Position numbers and translations under genes: made by a program
Assembly: GCF_001618955.1 (NCBI RefSeq)
Contig: NZ_LVYV01000001.1
Coordinates: 441,501 to 505,500, forward strand
Source of the DNA: Tardiphaga robiniae
GTDB lineage: Bacteria > Pseudomonadota > Alphaproteobacteria > Rhizobiales > Xanthobacteraceae
Direction of reading: 5' to 3'
DNA: 64,000 nucleotides
Part shown: positions 57,331 through 64,000 of the stretch, in pieces
Layout of the letters: each line of letters starts with the position of its first letter
Numbering within the stretch: position 1 is the stretch's first letter
The notes under the pieces: model-generated
Databases searched by the model: none
What the model saw: the letters and a program-made list of their open reading frames with translations, nothing else
Told to the model about the DNA's origin: nothing

Positions 57331-57407
57331 TGGCGATCCCGGCATGACTCGAACATGCGACCTACGGTTTAGGAAACCGTCGCTCTATCCGGCTGAGCTA
57401 CGGGACC
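57331..57407 (-). tRNA. tRNA-Arg (anticodon CCU)
   Basis: A complete cloverleaf on the minus strand. The acceptor GGTCCCG pairs with CGGGATC (one G-U), the D stem is GCTC/GAGC, the anticodon stem is ACGGT/ACCGT around loop TTCCTAA (anticodon CCT), and the T arm is GCATG-TTCGAGT-CATGC. Discriminator G is followed by an encoded CCA (57331-57333). It reads AGG arginine codons. No integrase or attachment-site copy is seen nearby. Confidence 0.95.
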
Positions 57408-57603
57408 GCGATCCCGATCAGGAACACCGGGCATGGACAGTTCCATACCAGAGCCGTTCGATCATCGCTACCCGTTGGCAGTTCAAATAGGACGGGGCCG
57501 GAACCGGCGTCACATGCCCTCAAAAGATCGGGACATCTATCGCGGAACGTCTCGGACCGCCCATCGTTGGCTGGTTGTCATAATAACGATGGAGAATCCC
57601 CGC

Positions 57604-57984
57604 ATGACAAAGATGAAACTTCTTGCTGCTGCTGCCGTGGTCTCTGGCTTGATCGCTACGCCAGTGATGGCAAAGGATCCGATGAATCGCCGGGCACAGG
57701 CCACGCAGGAATATCGCGCCAGCACGGTCGATGGCGGGTATCGTGATTCGGGCTTCTGGCCGGGTGACGTTGCGGCAGGCGTGGTTGGCGGTGCCGTCGG
57801 TGTAGCGGGTGCGGCTGTGGGCACCGCCGGGGCCATCGCAACTGCGCCGTTCCGGAACAGCTACAATTCCTATGATGGCTACAATGGCGTCCCGCGCGAT
57901 TCCTACGCACAGCGCATGGGCTTCGTTTGTCAGCCGGGAACCTGGTTCCGCGGCGAGGATGGCCGACGACACATCTGCCAGTAA
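57604..57984 (+). CDS. Small secreted glycine-rich protein
   Basis: A 126-residue protein with a signal peptide (KLLAAAAVVSGLIATPVMA, then KDP). The middle is a Gly/Ala/Val-rich stretch (VAAGVVGGAVGVAGAAVGTAGAIA) that may be a membrane or glycine-zipper segment. The C-terminus has MGFVCQPGTWFRGEDGRRHICQ, with two cysteines that could form a disulfide. Family not recognised. GGAGA is 9 nt before ATG 57604. A terminator follows. Confidence 0.72.
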   Translation: MTKMKLLAAAAVVSGLIATPVMAKDPMNRRAQATQEYRASTVDGGYRDSGFWPGDVAAGVVGGAVGVAGAAVGTAGAIATAPFRNSYNSYDGYNGVPRDSYAQRMGFVCQPGTWFRGEDGRRHICQ

Positions 57985-58382
57985 TACAACTGACATCTGA
58001 GAAAAAGGGCGGCCCAAAGAACCGCCCCTTTTCGTGTCTGTTATCGGATAGAGTCCCGGCGCACAAAACGAAACGACTGCACCGCTCCATCGGACGCGAG
58101 CCATCGCTTTGCGAACTACGTGTGGTCCCGTGTAGGTGATTGCGCGTCGAGTAGCAGCGCGATCCGAAAACTACTGTCAAGAATGACTCAAAACTCTGAG
58201 GTCATCAATTTCAGTGATATGAGAACAGCAACAGATCTCTACCTGAAAACACTTCCACATCAGCACTGTATCGCGAAATAACGCCGGTTTGCTTACCGCA
58301 TGACCACACTGATGCAGTCATGTTGCAGTTGTTCCAAAAGCGGGGAGAAGTAACACATCCGAGGTTGAAAAATGGCCCACAA
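57985..58382. other. 398-bp stretch without a gene
   Basis: Holds the terminator at 58002-58032. The rest shows no coding frame, repeat or RNA that I recognise; it includes the promoter of the 58383 gene. Confidence 0.4.
58002..58032 (+). terminator. Intrinsic terminator
   Basis: A stem AAAAAGGGCGG / CCGCCCCTTTT with one bulged C, loop CCCAAAGAA, ending in TTTT. It lies 17 bp past the stop of the preceding small secreted protein. Confidence 0.85.
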
Positions 58383-59045
58383 ATGGCGAGAATTGGGTTT
58401 GTTATCTACATCGGAACCCACGTGGCTCATTTGTCCGCATACAAGTCACTCATATTTGCGCTACTGACGACCGCATCACTCTCCGGTCTCGCGTTGATGT
58501 CTTCGCCTGCTCGTGCGCAATGGTGGACTGCCGCGCCTGCGGACTATGAAGATTGCGCCGAGCGCATCGAAAAATCGACGGCTTCGAAAGACGCCAAGGC
58601 TGTGGCGCTGTCGGATTGCGAAAGCAAGTTCGCGGGACGGCGCAAGCGCGGTGGCGGCTATACGTATCACGATTTCATGCAGAACCGCAGCTTCGATATC
58701 GCCGGCCCGAACCCAACCACGGCCGAGCAGAAGGCGATCGACGAGCAGTACAAGACCTATCTGGACAATCAGCGCCGCAGCGTCATCGTCGCGGCCTTCG
58801 CTGAAAAGCAGCGCGAGGCGCAAACCCAGGCTGCGCTCGAAACGGACTTTCGGCAGACCGCGGAAACCCCAAGCGACGTGAAACCTGTCGTGCTACCTAG
58901 GCCTCGGCCCAAAGTGCGCGCCAAGGAGCCGGACTGCGCGATCGAGCCGCTTACCTGCGGGTGGTCCAAATTGTCATCGGGGTTGAAAGACATCAAGGAC
59001 GCGCTGTTCGGCACGCCCGCGCCGGCCAAGACCAAGCGCACTTGA
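58383..59045 (+). CDS. Secreted hypothetical protein
   Basis: A 220-residue protein with a signal peptide (LIFALLTTASLSGLALMSSPARA, then QWW). Mature residues are charged and mostly helical, with a Pro/Arg/Lys-rich stretch (LPRPRPKVRAKEP) and a CAIEPLTCGW pair of cysteines near the C-terminus. Family not recognised. The start at ATG 58383 is not strongly supported by a ribosome-binding site. Confidence 0.65.
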   Translation: MARIGFVIYIGTHVAHLSAYKSLIFALLTTASLSGLALMSSPARAQWWTAAPADYEDCAERIEKSTASKDAKAVALSDCESKFAGRRKRGGGYTYHDFMQNRSFDIAGPNPTTAEQKAIDEQYKTYLDNQRRSVIVAAFAEKQREAQTQAALETDFRQTAETPSDVKPVVLPRPRPKVRAKEPDCAIEPLTCGWSKLSSGLKDIKDALFGTPAPAKTKRT

Positions 59046-59066
59046 GCCATAGCAACCCGTCAAGTA

Positions 59067-59504
59067 TCAATCCGTGATGACCATCGCCCAGAACATCCGG
59101 TAGGGCGACTTAGGATTGGTGACGTAAGCGACGCCGACCTTGCGTGCGCCGGACATGAGCAGGTTCTCGCGATGACCTGGGCTCTCTTCCCATTGCTTCA
59201 ACGTTTCGGGAAATGTCAGGAAGCCCGCCGCGATATTCTCTGCTGCTTTGGATTTGCGGAGCTTCCCCACACGTGCGGAGAAAACACCGCCGACATCGTG
59301 GCTGACCTTGCCACTGGATGACATCGCCTGCGCCTGAGCAAGCGCGACCGCGTTCAGTTTACTGTCCAGCGTGACAGAGGAGAGCTTGTGCGCTCGGCGA
59401 AAGGCACTGATCTGGCTCGCATAATCCGCCGCTCTGGTCTCGACAATGGTTGCCGCGATCAACGCACTACAGAGCACAAACAACCTCAGGGGGCGGTAGG
59501 TCAT
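59067..59504 (-). CDS. CAP (SCP-like) domain secreted protein
   Basis: A 145-residue protein with a signal peptide (LRLFVLCSALIAATIVETRA) and a CAP domain: NAVALAQAQAMSSSGKVSHDVGG, ENIAAGFLTFPETLKQWEESPGHRENLL. Periplasmic or extracellular; the role of bacterial CAP proteins is generally unknown. ATG 59504 lies 48 nt after the stop of the small secreted peptide gene, so they may share a transcript. Confidence 0.85.
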   Translation of the reverse strand: MTYRPLRLFVLCSALIAATIVETRAADYASQISAFRRAHKLSSVTLDSKLNAVALAQAQAMSSSGKVSHDVGGVFSARVGKLRKSKAAENIAAGFLTFPETLKQWEESPGHRENLLMSGARKVGVAYVTNPKSPYRMFWAMVITD

Positions 59505-59552
59505 GACAATCGCTTCACGGGCGGCTTGCGGGCATGGGCAGGCGCCTGCACT

Positions 59553-59714
59553 TCAGCCGTGCTCGGCAAGCCGGGCATCATACCCCGGCGACGGGGTGAC
59601 CGTTGGAGGGACCGCAAATGCAGGTGCGATGGCACCGATGCTTAATATAGCCATGGCCACAGCGATAGCGGCGAAGGATCTCCACTCCAAGACCTTCAAA
59701 AGCGGGGTTCGCAT
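59553..59714 (-). CDS. Small secreted peptide, 53 residues
   Basis: A short reading frame on the minus strand. ATG 59714 has GGAG 6 nt upstream (ATG 59726 is the less likely alternative). The product begins MRTPLLKVLEWRSFAA, has a hydrophobic AIAVAMAILSIGAIAPAFA signal core with cleavage likely before VPP, and ends TVTPSPGYDARLAEHG. The mature peptide is thus only about 19 residues. In the +1 frame a sensible-looking tail (starting STAEVQAP, ending VKRLS) runs on to the CAP start, so a frameshift or sequence error could hide a longer protein. Confidence 0.5.
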   Translation of the reverse strand: MRTPLLKVLEWRSFAAIAVAMAILSIGAIAPAFAVPPTVTPSPGYDARLAEHG

Positions 59715-59730
59715 CGATCGCTCCATGCAA

Positions 59731-59764
59731 GAAAACGGCCTGAAGCGCTAACGCGCTTCAGGCC
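59731..59764 (-). terminator. Intrinsic terminator of the lysine-rich protein gene
   Basis: A perfect 12-bp stem GGCCTGAAGCGC / GCGCTTCAGGCC (59737-59764), loop of 4, followed on the minus strand by GTTTTCTTG. It lies after the stop of the 59786-60043 gene. Confidence 0.85.
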
Positions 59765-59785
59765 GGCTTCGTTCAGTACGGAAGC

Positions 59786-60043
59786 TTACTTCTTGGCCTT
59801 CTTGACCTTCGCAGTCTTGCTCACCTTGGCGGCCTTCGTGGCAACTTTCTTCGCCTTGCGGCGGCGATGACCGAGCGGAATGCCGAGCTTGATGGCTTTC
59901 TGACGCAGCGAACCACCGGTGCGCTTCATCTCCTTGGAAATCTTCTCGAGCGGGGTCTGGGCCTTCGAATGCGCCTTCAGGATCTTCACGTCTTCCTTGG
60001 TGTACTCGCGACGGACGAGTTTCTTTTTCGCTTTCTTGGCCAT
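59786..60043 (-). CDS. Small lysine-rich basic protein (nucleoid-like)
   Basis: An 85-residue protein. Residues 10-60 are a mixed helical region (YTKEDVKILKAHSKAQTPLE, KISKEMKRTGGSLRQKAIKLG) that could form an HTH-like unit. The ends are lysine-rich with KKA/KVA repeats like the C-terminal tails of bacterial histone H1-like proteins. Family not recognised; nucleic-acid binding is inferred from charge. GGAGC stands 5 nt before ATG 60043. A clear terminator follows. Confidence 0.78.
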   Translation of the reverse strand: MAKKAKKKLVRREYTKEDVKILKAHSKAQTPLEKISKEMKRTGGSLRQKAIKLGIPLGHRRRKAKKVATKAAKVSKTAKVKKAKK

Positions 60044-60517
60044 TGTAGCTCCGATTGTTAGTTGAATAATTCGACCGGCACACGCTTTGCCGATGATATG
60101 AAAGGATCAAACGCCCGGCCCGGCGCGCGAAGCGCGAACCACCGTCAAATCACGCGGTCTTCTATACTAAAGATGTCGCGAATGACATAGCCCCTGATGT
60201 CACATCATGATGTCTAGTATTGAACCAGCCGTACTCCTGCGAGCCTTCTTCACGACGCGAACTGCTACTCGTCTGCGAATAACGGGCTAAAAGACTCTTT
60301 ACATCTCATTTACTGAGAATTCACCGACGCGTATTCGCAATTGATATTTAACGGATAATCATTGGCTTGATGCGAATGCAACGGATAATGGTACCATCGC
60401 ATTGACCGGCAGACGCAATTGGAGCATTCGGATAGTTGAGTCCGCCGATAGTAGCCAAAACGAATAGTAACATTCTCGTAATGATAGCGCCGAGGGCGGT
60501 CCAACACTCCCTTCGAC
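60044..60517. other. 474-bp gene-free, AT-richer stretch
   Basis: Base composition falls well below the flanking genes. The only open frame (60310-60537, minus, GTG start, 75 codons) has no codon bias or recognised motif and overlaps the PanE gene, so it is not called. Near 60200 the pair CATCATGATGT / TGATGTCACATCA forms overlapping dyads. Nothing else is identified. Confidence 0.4.
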
Positions 60518-61537
60518 TCAATCAATGTCACGTTCACTGCGAATCTGATCTGGCGTGAGTGCGGGCGCCCCCCTGCCTGACGTCTCTGCGTGCTTGATCA
60601 GTGTCATCACGCGCAGCGATAGCGGAGCCGTGATCTGATATTTCGCTGCCAACTCAACGATGACACCCTGCAAATAGTCAATCTCGGTGCGTCGATCGCG
60701 CTGCAGATCCTCCCACATGGACGAGCGCGCATTTGCGTCGATCTTCATCGTCCGCCCGAGCAGCATATTGAACAGGCCGTCAGGCAACCGCAGCAAATGC
60801 GGCGTTAGCCGCGCAGGGATCGGCGTCGCCGAGATGGGCTTGATACCGGCGACTTTCAGAACGGCCAGGCCTTCCGCCATTTGATCGGCGAATAACGAGC
60901 GCCACGCGCGCTGTGCAAGCTGCGACCGCAGCGGTGTATCCGACAGCGCATTGAGCGCGTTGTTCAAATTGACCAGCAGCTTACCCCACTGGACACCGAC
61001 GATATCGTCGCTCGCAAGGACGGCAAGATGCGGCACGGATAGCGCCGAAGCGGTATCGGCCCCATCGCGTTCGACGACGATGTTTCCGGACGTTGCGCGG
61101 TGAACATGACCATCGCCCTTTGCGATGACATTAAATGGCACCATTCCGCCGAGGATGCGGCGCCCGGGCAGAGCTGCGCGGAGGACCCCAACATTGCCGA
61201 CGCCGTTCTGCAGGCTGACGACGATCGCGTCTTTCGCAGCATGATCCGCGATCAGCCTCGCCATCTCCGCCGTATCGCCACTCTTGACCGCGACCAGAAT
61301 GATCTTCGCCTCACTCATGATGGCGGCGGGGTCATCCGACAGCCGCAGCTGACCGGGGGCGAGACATTGATCGAGGCCCTCGAAGCTCGTCAGCCTCAGG
61401 CCGTACGTCTCGATGCTTTTCACGATGCGCTGCCGCGCCAGCATCGCGACGTCGCGGCCGGCTGCGGCCAGGATGCCACCCACGAAACAGCCGATACTGC
61501 CGGCGCCGGCGATACAAATGGGTCGCGTTTCGATCAC
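60518..61537 (-). CDS. panE: 2-dehydropantoate 2-reductase-like protein
   Basis: A 339-residue member of the PanE/ApbA family. It has the Rossmann motif GAGSIGCFVGGILAAAG, VSLQNGVGNVGVL, and a central KLLVNLNNALNAL segment with the catalytic Lys. PanE makes pantoate for CoA synthesis; many paralogues act on other 2-oxo acids, so the substrate is open. The start is GTG 61537 with GGGAG 6-8 nt upstream. Confidence 0.82.
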   Translation of the reverse strand: MIETRPICIAGAGSIGCFVGGILAAAGRDVAMLARQRIVKSIETYGLRLTSFEGLDQCLAPGQLRLSDDPAAIMSEAKIILVAVKSGDTAEMARLIADHAAKDAIVVSLQNGVGNVGVLRAALPGRRILGGMVPFNVIAKGDGHVHRATSGNIVVERDGADTASALSVPHLAVLASDDIVGVQWGKLLVNLNNALNALSDTPLRSQLAQRAWRSLFADQMAEGLAVLKVAGIKPISATPIPARLTPHLLRLPDGLFNMLLGRTMKIDANARSSMWEDLQRDRRTEIDYLQGVIVELAAKYQITAPLSLRVMTLIKHAETSGRGAPALTPDQIRSERDID

Positions 61538-61670
61538 GTCATCTCCCGTTCATCCAGCATCCGTTACTAGCAAAATGCCGCAACGCTGCCTATCGGCGGA
61601 ACCGACACGCCTTGTAGGCGTCATACCGCGCAGCTATGCTTTCGCCGGGCTGGCAGAACAGGAGATGATC

Positions 61671-62300
61671 ATGGGTTTGCTCGACATTCTGAATGGCATG
61701 GCCAACGGGCCGCGTGGCCCCAGCGATCCCAACGACAAGAGCGGCGGCATGTCGCCGATGACGATGGCGATCCTCGCGCTGCTCGCCTACAAGGGCTACA
61801 AGCACTTCACTGGTAGCCAACCGGCGGCACAGGGGCACTCGCAAGAAATCCCGCCGCCGAATACAACACAGGCCAGCGCGCAAGATAGCGGCCTCGGTGG
61901 TATGCTTGGCGGCCTCCTCGGCGGAAATTCTGGCAGTGCAGCAGGCGGCGGTGGCCTGGGGGACCTTCTGAAGGGCCCGCTCGGCGGTCTGTTGGCGGGC
62001 GGTGCCGCCGGCAGCGTGCTCAGCGGTGGCCTCGGCGACCTGCTCAAGCAGTTCCAGCAGAACGGCCATGGCGACGCCGCGGATTCCTGGGTCAGTTCCG
62101 GCCCGAACAAGCAGATCTCGCCTAACGATCTCGGTGCCGCACTTGGCGCCGATCAGATCGCGCAACTGACGTCGCGCACCGGCATGTCACGTGAACAGCT
62201 TCTCTCCGAGCTGAGCAACGAGCTGCCCGATGCCGTTAATCAGTTCACACCGCATGGCCGGCTACCCACGGAAGACGAAGTTAAGTCCAGCTGGGTTTAA
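61671..62300 (+). CDS. yidB: YidB family protein (DUF937)
   Basis: A 209-residue protein. It begins MGLLDILNGMANG and has a Gly-rich middle (GLGGMLGGLLGG, GGLLAGGAAGSVLSGGLG) and a C-terminal helical domain (ISPNDLGAALGADQIAQLTSRTG, LSELSNELPDAVNQFTPHGRLP), which is the YidB/DUF937 pattern. Function unknown. AGGAG lies 6 nt before ATG 61671; the frame is open further upstream without support. Followed 27 bp later by a YeaQ-like gene. Confidence 0.85.
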   Translation: MGLLDILNGMANGPRGPSDPNDKSGGMSPMTMAILALLAYKGYKHFTGSQPAAQGHSQEIPPPNTTQASAQDSGLGGMLGGLLGGNSGSAAGGGGLGDLLKGPLGGLLAGGAAGSVLSGGLGDLLKQFQQNGHGDAADSWVSSGPNKQISPNDLGAALGADQIAQLTSRTGMSREQLLSELSNELPDAVNQFTPHGRLPTEDEVKSSWV

Positions 62301-62327
62301 CGCGCACTTGAAAGAGGGGATATTGCT

Positions 62328-62597
62328 ATGATCTGGATTCTCGTTGTGGGCTTTATCGCTGGCATTATCGCCCGCCTTCTGTCGCCAGGACCTAACAATC
62401 CCAGCGGCTTCATCCTGACCACTATCCTGGGTATTGCCGGCGCATTCCTGGCGACATTCATCGGCCAGCAGATCGGCCATTACGGCCCGAACCAGGGTGC
62501 CGGCTTCATCACTGCCACGATCGGCGCCTTGGTGGTGCTGTTCATCTGGAACAGGCTGGTCGCCCGCAACGTGATTTCGGATCCGGGCAGTCGCTGA
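62328..62597 (+). CDS. GlsB/YeaQ/YmgE family membrane protein
   Basis: An 89-residue protein with three hydrophobic segments and the family motif IVGFIAGIIARLL...G (here VVGFIAGIIARLLSPGPNN), GAFLATFIGQ and ATIGALVVLFIWN. It is a transglycosylase-associated / general stress protein family of unknown biochemistry. AGAGGGG precedes ATG 62328. A strong terminator follows at 62619. Confidence 0.9.
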   Translation: MIWILVVGFIAGIIARLLSPGPNNPSGFILTTILGIAGAFLATFIGQQIGHYGPNQGAGFITATIGALVVLFIWNRLVARNVISDPGSR

Positions 62598-62618
62598 TCT
62601 GCGAGCAATCGAGAATGA

Positions 62619-62649
62619 AAAAGCCTCGGGCATCACCCGAGGCTTTTTT
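62619..62649 (+). terminator. Intrinsic terminator
   Basis: A stem GCCTCGGG / CCCGAGGC (8 bp, extended by A-T pairs), loop CATCA, with AAAAA before and TTTTTT after. It works for the YeaQ-like gene on + and, by symmetry, may also serve the convergent SDR gene. Confidence 0.92.
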
Positions 62650-62671
62650 GCTGTTTGACGCAGGCTTCCGA

Positions 62672-63457
62672 TCAGGCCAGCAGATGCATGCCGGCATCCA
62701 TTCGCACCAATTCGCCCGTCATGTTGCTCGACGGCGGCGTGGCGAGGAAACAGATCAGGGCAGCGACGTCCTCCGCGGTCGAGGCCACCTTCAGCGGAAC
62801 CCGCGCGATCACGGCATCGCGAACTTTGGCAGCGCCTTCCGCACCGCGTCCCTTGGTGAACCATGGCGTATCGATATAGCCAGGGCAGACCGTATTGACG
62901 CGGATCAGCGGAGCCAATGCACGGCCAAGCGACAGCGTCATCGAATTCAGCGCGCCCTTGCTGGCGGCATAGGCGACTGACGAACCGCCGCCTGTGATAC
63001 CGGCCATCGACGAGACATTGACGACGGCCGAGGCGCGACCCGACGCCTTGGCGCCGGCTTCGAGCAAGGTGCGCGCCGCACGCACCATCTGATAGGGCCC
63101 GATCGTGTTGACCGCGTAGATGCGCTGGAAATCTTCCGCTGACAGGCCATCGAGATCGTGATGCGGCACATGCTTGGTCATGCCGGCGTTGTTGATCAGC
63201 GCATCGATCCGCCCCCAGTGCTGGGCAGCCGCGACGATGTTCCTGCAATCGTCGTCCTTCGATACATCGCCTTGAACCACGATGACTTCGGTTGCACCCG
63301 CATCGCGGCACAGCTCGGCAGTGGCTTCAGCTTCCTTCTGACTCGACGAATAGTTGATGACAATACGGGCGCCGTCCTTGGCGAGAATGGCCGCGGTCGC
63401 AGCACCAAGCCCCGATGCCGCCCCTGTAATCACGACGCACAAACCGTCACTTGCCAT
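62672..63457 (-). CDS. SDR family NAD(P)-dependent oxidoreductase
   Basis: A 261-residue classical short-chain dehydrogenase/reductase. It has TGAASGLGAATAA (cofactor loop), NNAGMTK, the Ser in NVSSMAGITGGGSS, YAASK (YxxxK catalytic pair) and VNTVCPGYIDTPW. FabG-like; the substrate is unknown. ATG 63457 has AGAGGA at a good distance; ATG 63463 is too close to it. Divergent from the acyl-CoA dehydrogenase gene, with which it may share a fatty or branched-acid pathway. Confidence 0.9.
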   Translation of the reverse strand: MASDGLCVVITGAASGLGAATAAILAKDGARIVINYSSSQKEAEATAELCRDAGATEVIVVQGDVSKDDDCRNIVAAAQHWGRIDALINNAGMTKHVPHHDLDGLSAEDFQRIYAVNTIGPYQMVRAARTLLEAGAKASGRASAVVNVSSMAGITGGGSSVAYAASKGALNSMTLSLGRALAPLIRVNTVCPGYIDTPWFTKGRGAEGAAKVRDAVIARVPLKVASTAEDVAALICFLATPPSSNMTGELVRMDAGMHLLA

Positions 63458-63713
63458 CTGCATTTCCTCTGCTTGTTCTGATGCTGATGCGATCTACCAT
63501 AATGCGGCCGCGCTGGTATACAACGCGGCACAAGTTCACCTTGCGGAATTAAATTGCGCTGCTCCAACACATCATGCCGCCACCGCAGGCCCCTCTGCGG
63601 CCAGCCCGCTTGTCTTCCTTCCGCCTTTTCCGCATCATGAATGCAAGAAAAGTGGCAGCGCCCATGCCCGGCATTTCCTGCCGAATGAGATGCGCTAGCA
63701 CACGGGGAACGCC

Positions 63714-64000
63714 TTGACGGACGCAGACAATATCGTTGCGGAAACCGCGGAACGTATTTTCGCCGATCTCGCTGACGCACAGACCATCAATCGCGACAAG
63801 AACGGCAGCTGGAAAGCGCCGCTCTGGCAGGCACTGACCGATGCAGGCCTGCCGCTCTCATGGGTGCCTGAAGAGTGCGACGGCTCCGGCACCAGCATGG
63901 CCGAAGGTTTCAGCGTCCTCAGCGTCGCCGGTCGCGCTGGCGTTGCGGTGCCGCTGGCCGAGACCATGCTGGCCGGCTGGCTGCTCGCGCAGGCCCAGAT
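63714..64000 (+). CDS. Acyl-CoA dehydrogenase, N-terminal part (runs off the window)
   Basis: A reading frame starting at TTG 63714 (GGGG 7 nt upstream) and still open at the right edge. The translated N-terminus (LTDADNIVAETAERIFADLA, then GSWKAPLWQALTDAGLPLSW, VPEECDGSGTSMAEGFSVL) is the usual helical start of an acyl-CoA dehydrogenase. The substrate cannot be told from 95 residues. The frame is not shown by ATG-based calling because its start is TTG. Confidence 0.75.
   Translation, partial: MTDADNIVAETAERIFADLADAQTINRDKNGSWKAPLWQALTDAGLPLSWVPEECDGSGTSMAEGFSVLSVAGRAGVAVPLAETMLAGWLLAQAQ

Noticed and set aside
57331-57407. tRNA-Arg as an integration site
   Set aside because: No integrase gene and no second copy of the tRNA 3' end seen on either side.
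59503-59751. 82-codon open frame on the plus strand
   Set aside because: Antisense to the small secreted peptide, which has a signal peptide and ribosome-binding site.
60310-60537. 75-codon open frame on the minus strand
   Set aside because: GTG start without ribosome-binding site, overlaps panE, low-GC sequence and no motif.

Overview
The window is a 64 kb piece of a GC-rich alphaproteobacterial chromosome. The block ubiG - lysC - ptsP - prfA - prmC - DUF4167 gene, the PtsP with a GAF domain, the orphan TctC-type binding protein and the CoxD/CoxE-like pair all suggest the Bradyrhizobium / Rhodopseudomonas / Tardiphaga / Afipia group. This assignment comes from gene content and remembered gene order, not from a search. 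No phage, insertion sequence, CRISPR array or rRNA was seen. There is one tRNA, Arg with anticodon CCU, at 57331-57407.

Layout. 1-4652: the conserved prkA - yeaH - spoVR stress operon, with its first gene cut by the window edge. 4731-5949: a dmeR-dmeF cobalt/nickel efflux pair with a palindromic operator over the translation start. 6095-7687: an acyl-CoA ligase. 7688-12882 (minus): a four-gene run of MoxR-like AAA ATPase, CoxE-like VWA protein, cytosine-deaminase-like amidohydrolase and gamma-glutamyltransferase-like enzyme. 13002-14755: a secreted nuclease-like protein and an EamA transporter. 14865-22150: a giant autotransporter preceded by a GAF-LytTR regulator, with a 9-12-9 direct repeat between them. 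22364-31726: mostly housekeeping genes (UbiG, LysC, PtsP, PrfA, PrmC, DUF4167). 31780-41007: a mixed stretch holding a secreted lysozyme-like protein, TctC, a Nudix hydrolase, a triple-PAS chemotaxis receptor, a ribbon-helix-helix protein, a TadE/TadG pair, a LysR regulator and a VanZ-like protein.

41126-53457 (minus) is the most interesting region. Fourteen tightly packed genes, read away from a divergent GntR/FCD regulator (53685-54434), encode an alpha/beta hydrolase, an isochorismatase-like amidase, two PuuE-like (allantoinase-type) hydrolases, a fumarylacetoacetate-hydrolase-family enzyme, a complete branched-chain-type ABC importer, an amidase with a 64-residue AtzG/GatC-like partner, an ACMSD-like decarboxylase or hydrolase, and a flavin reductase. 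The set looks like an uptake and ring-opening pathway for an unknown cyclic amide, imide or ureide. I do not recognise it as a characterised pathway.

54540-64000: a membrane GGDEF-EAL protein, the tRNA, several small secreted proteins (one of 53 residues at 59553-59714), a lysine-rich basic protein, a PanE-like reductase, YidB- and YeaQ-like stress proteins, an SDR oxidoreductase, and the start of an acyl-CoA dehydrogenase running off the end.
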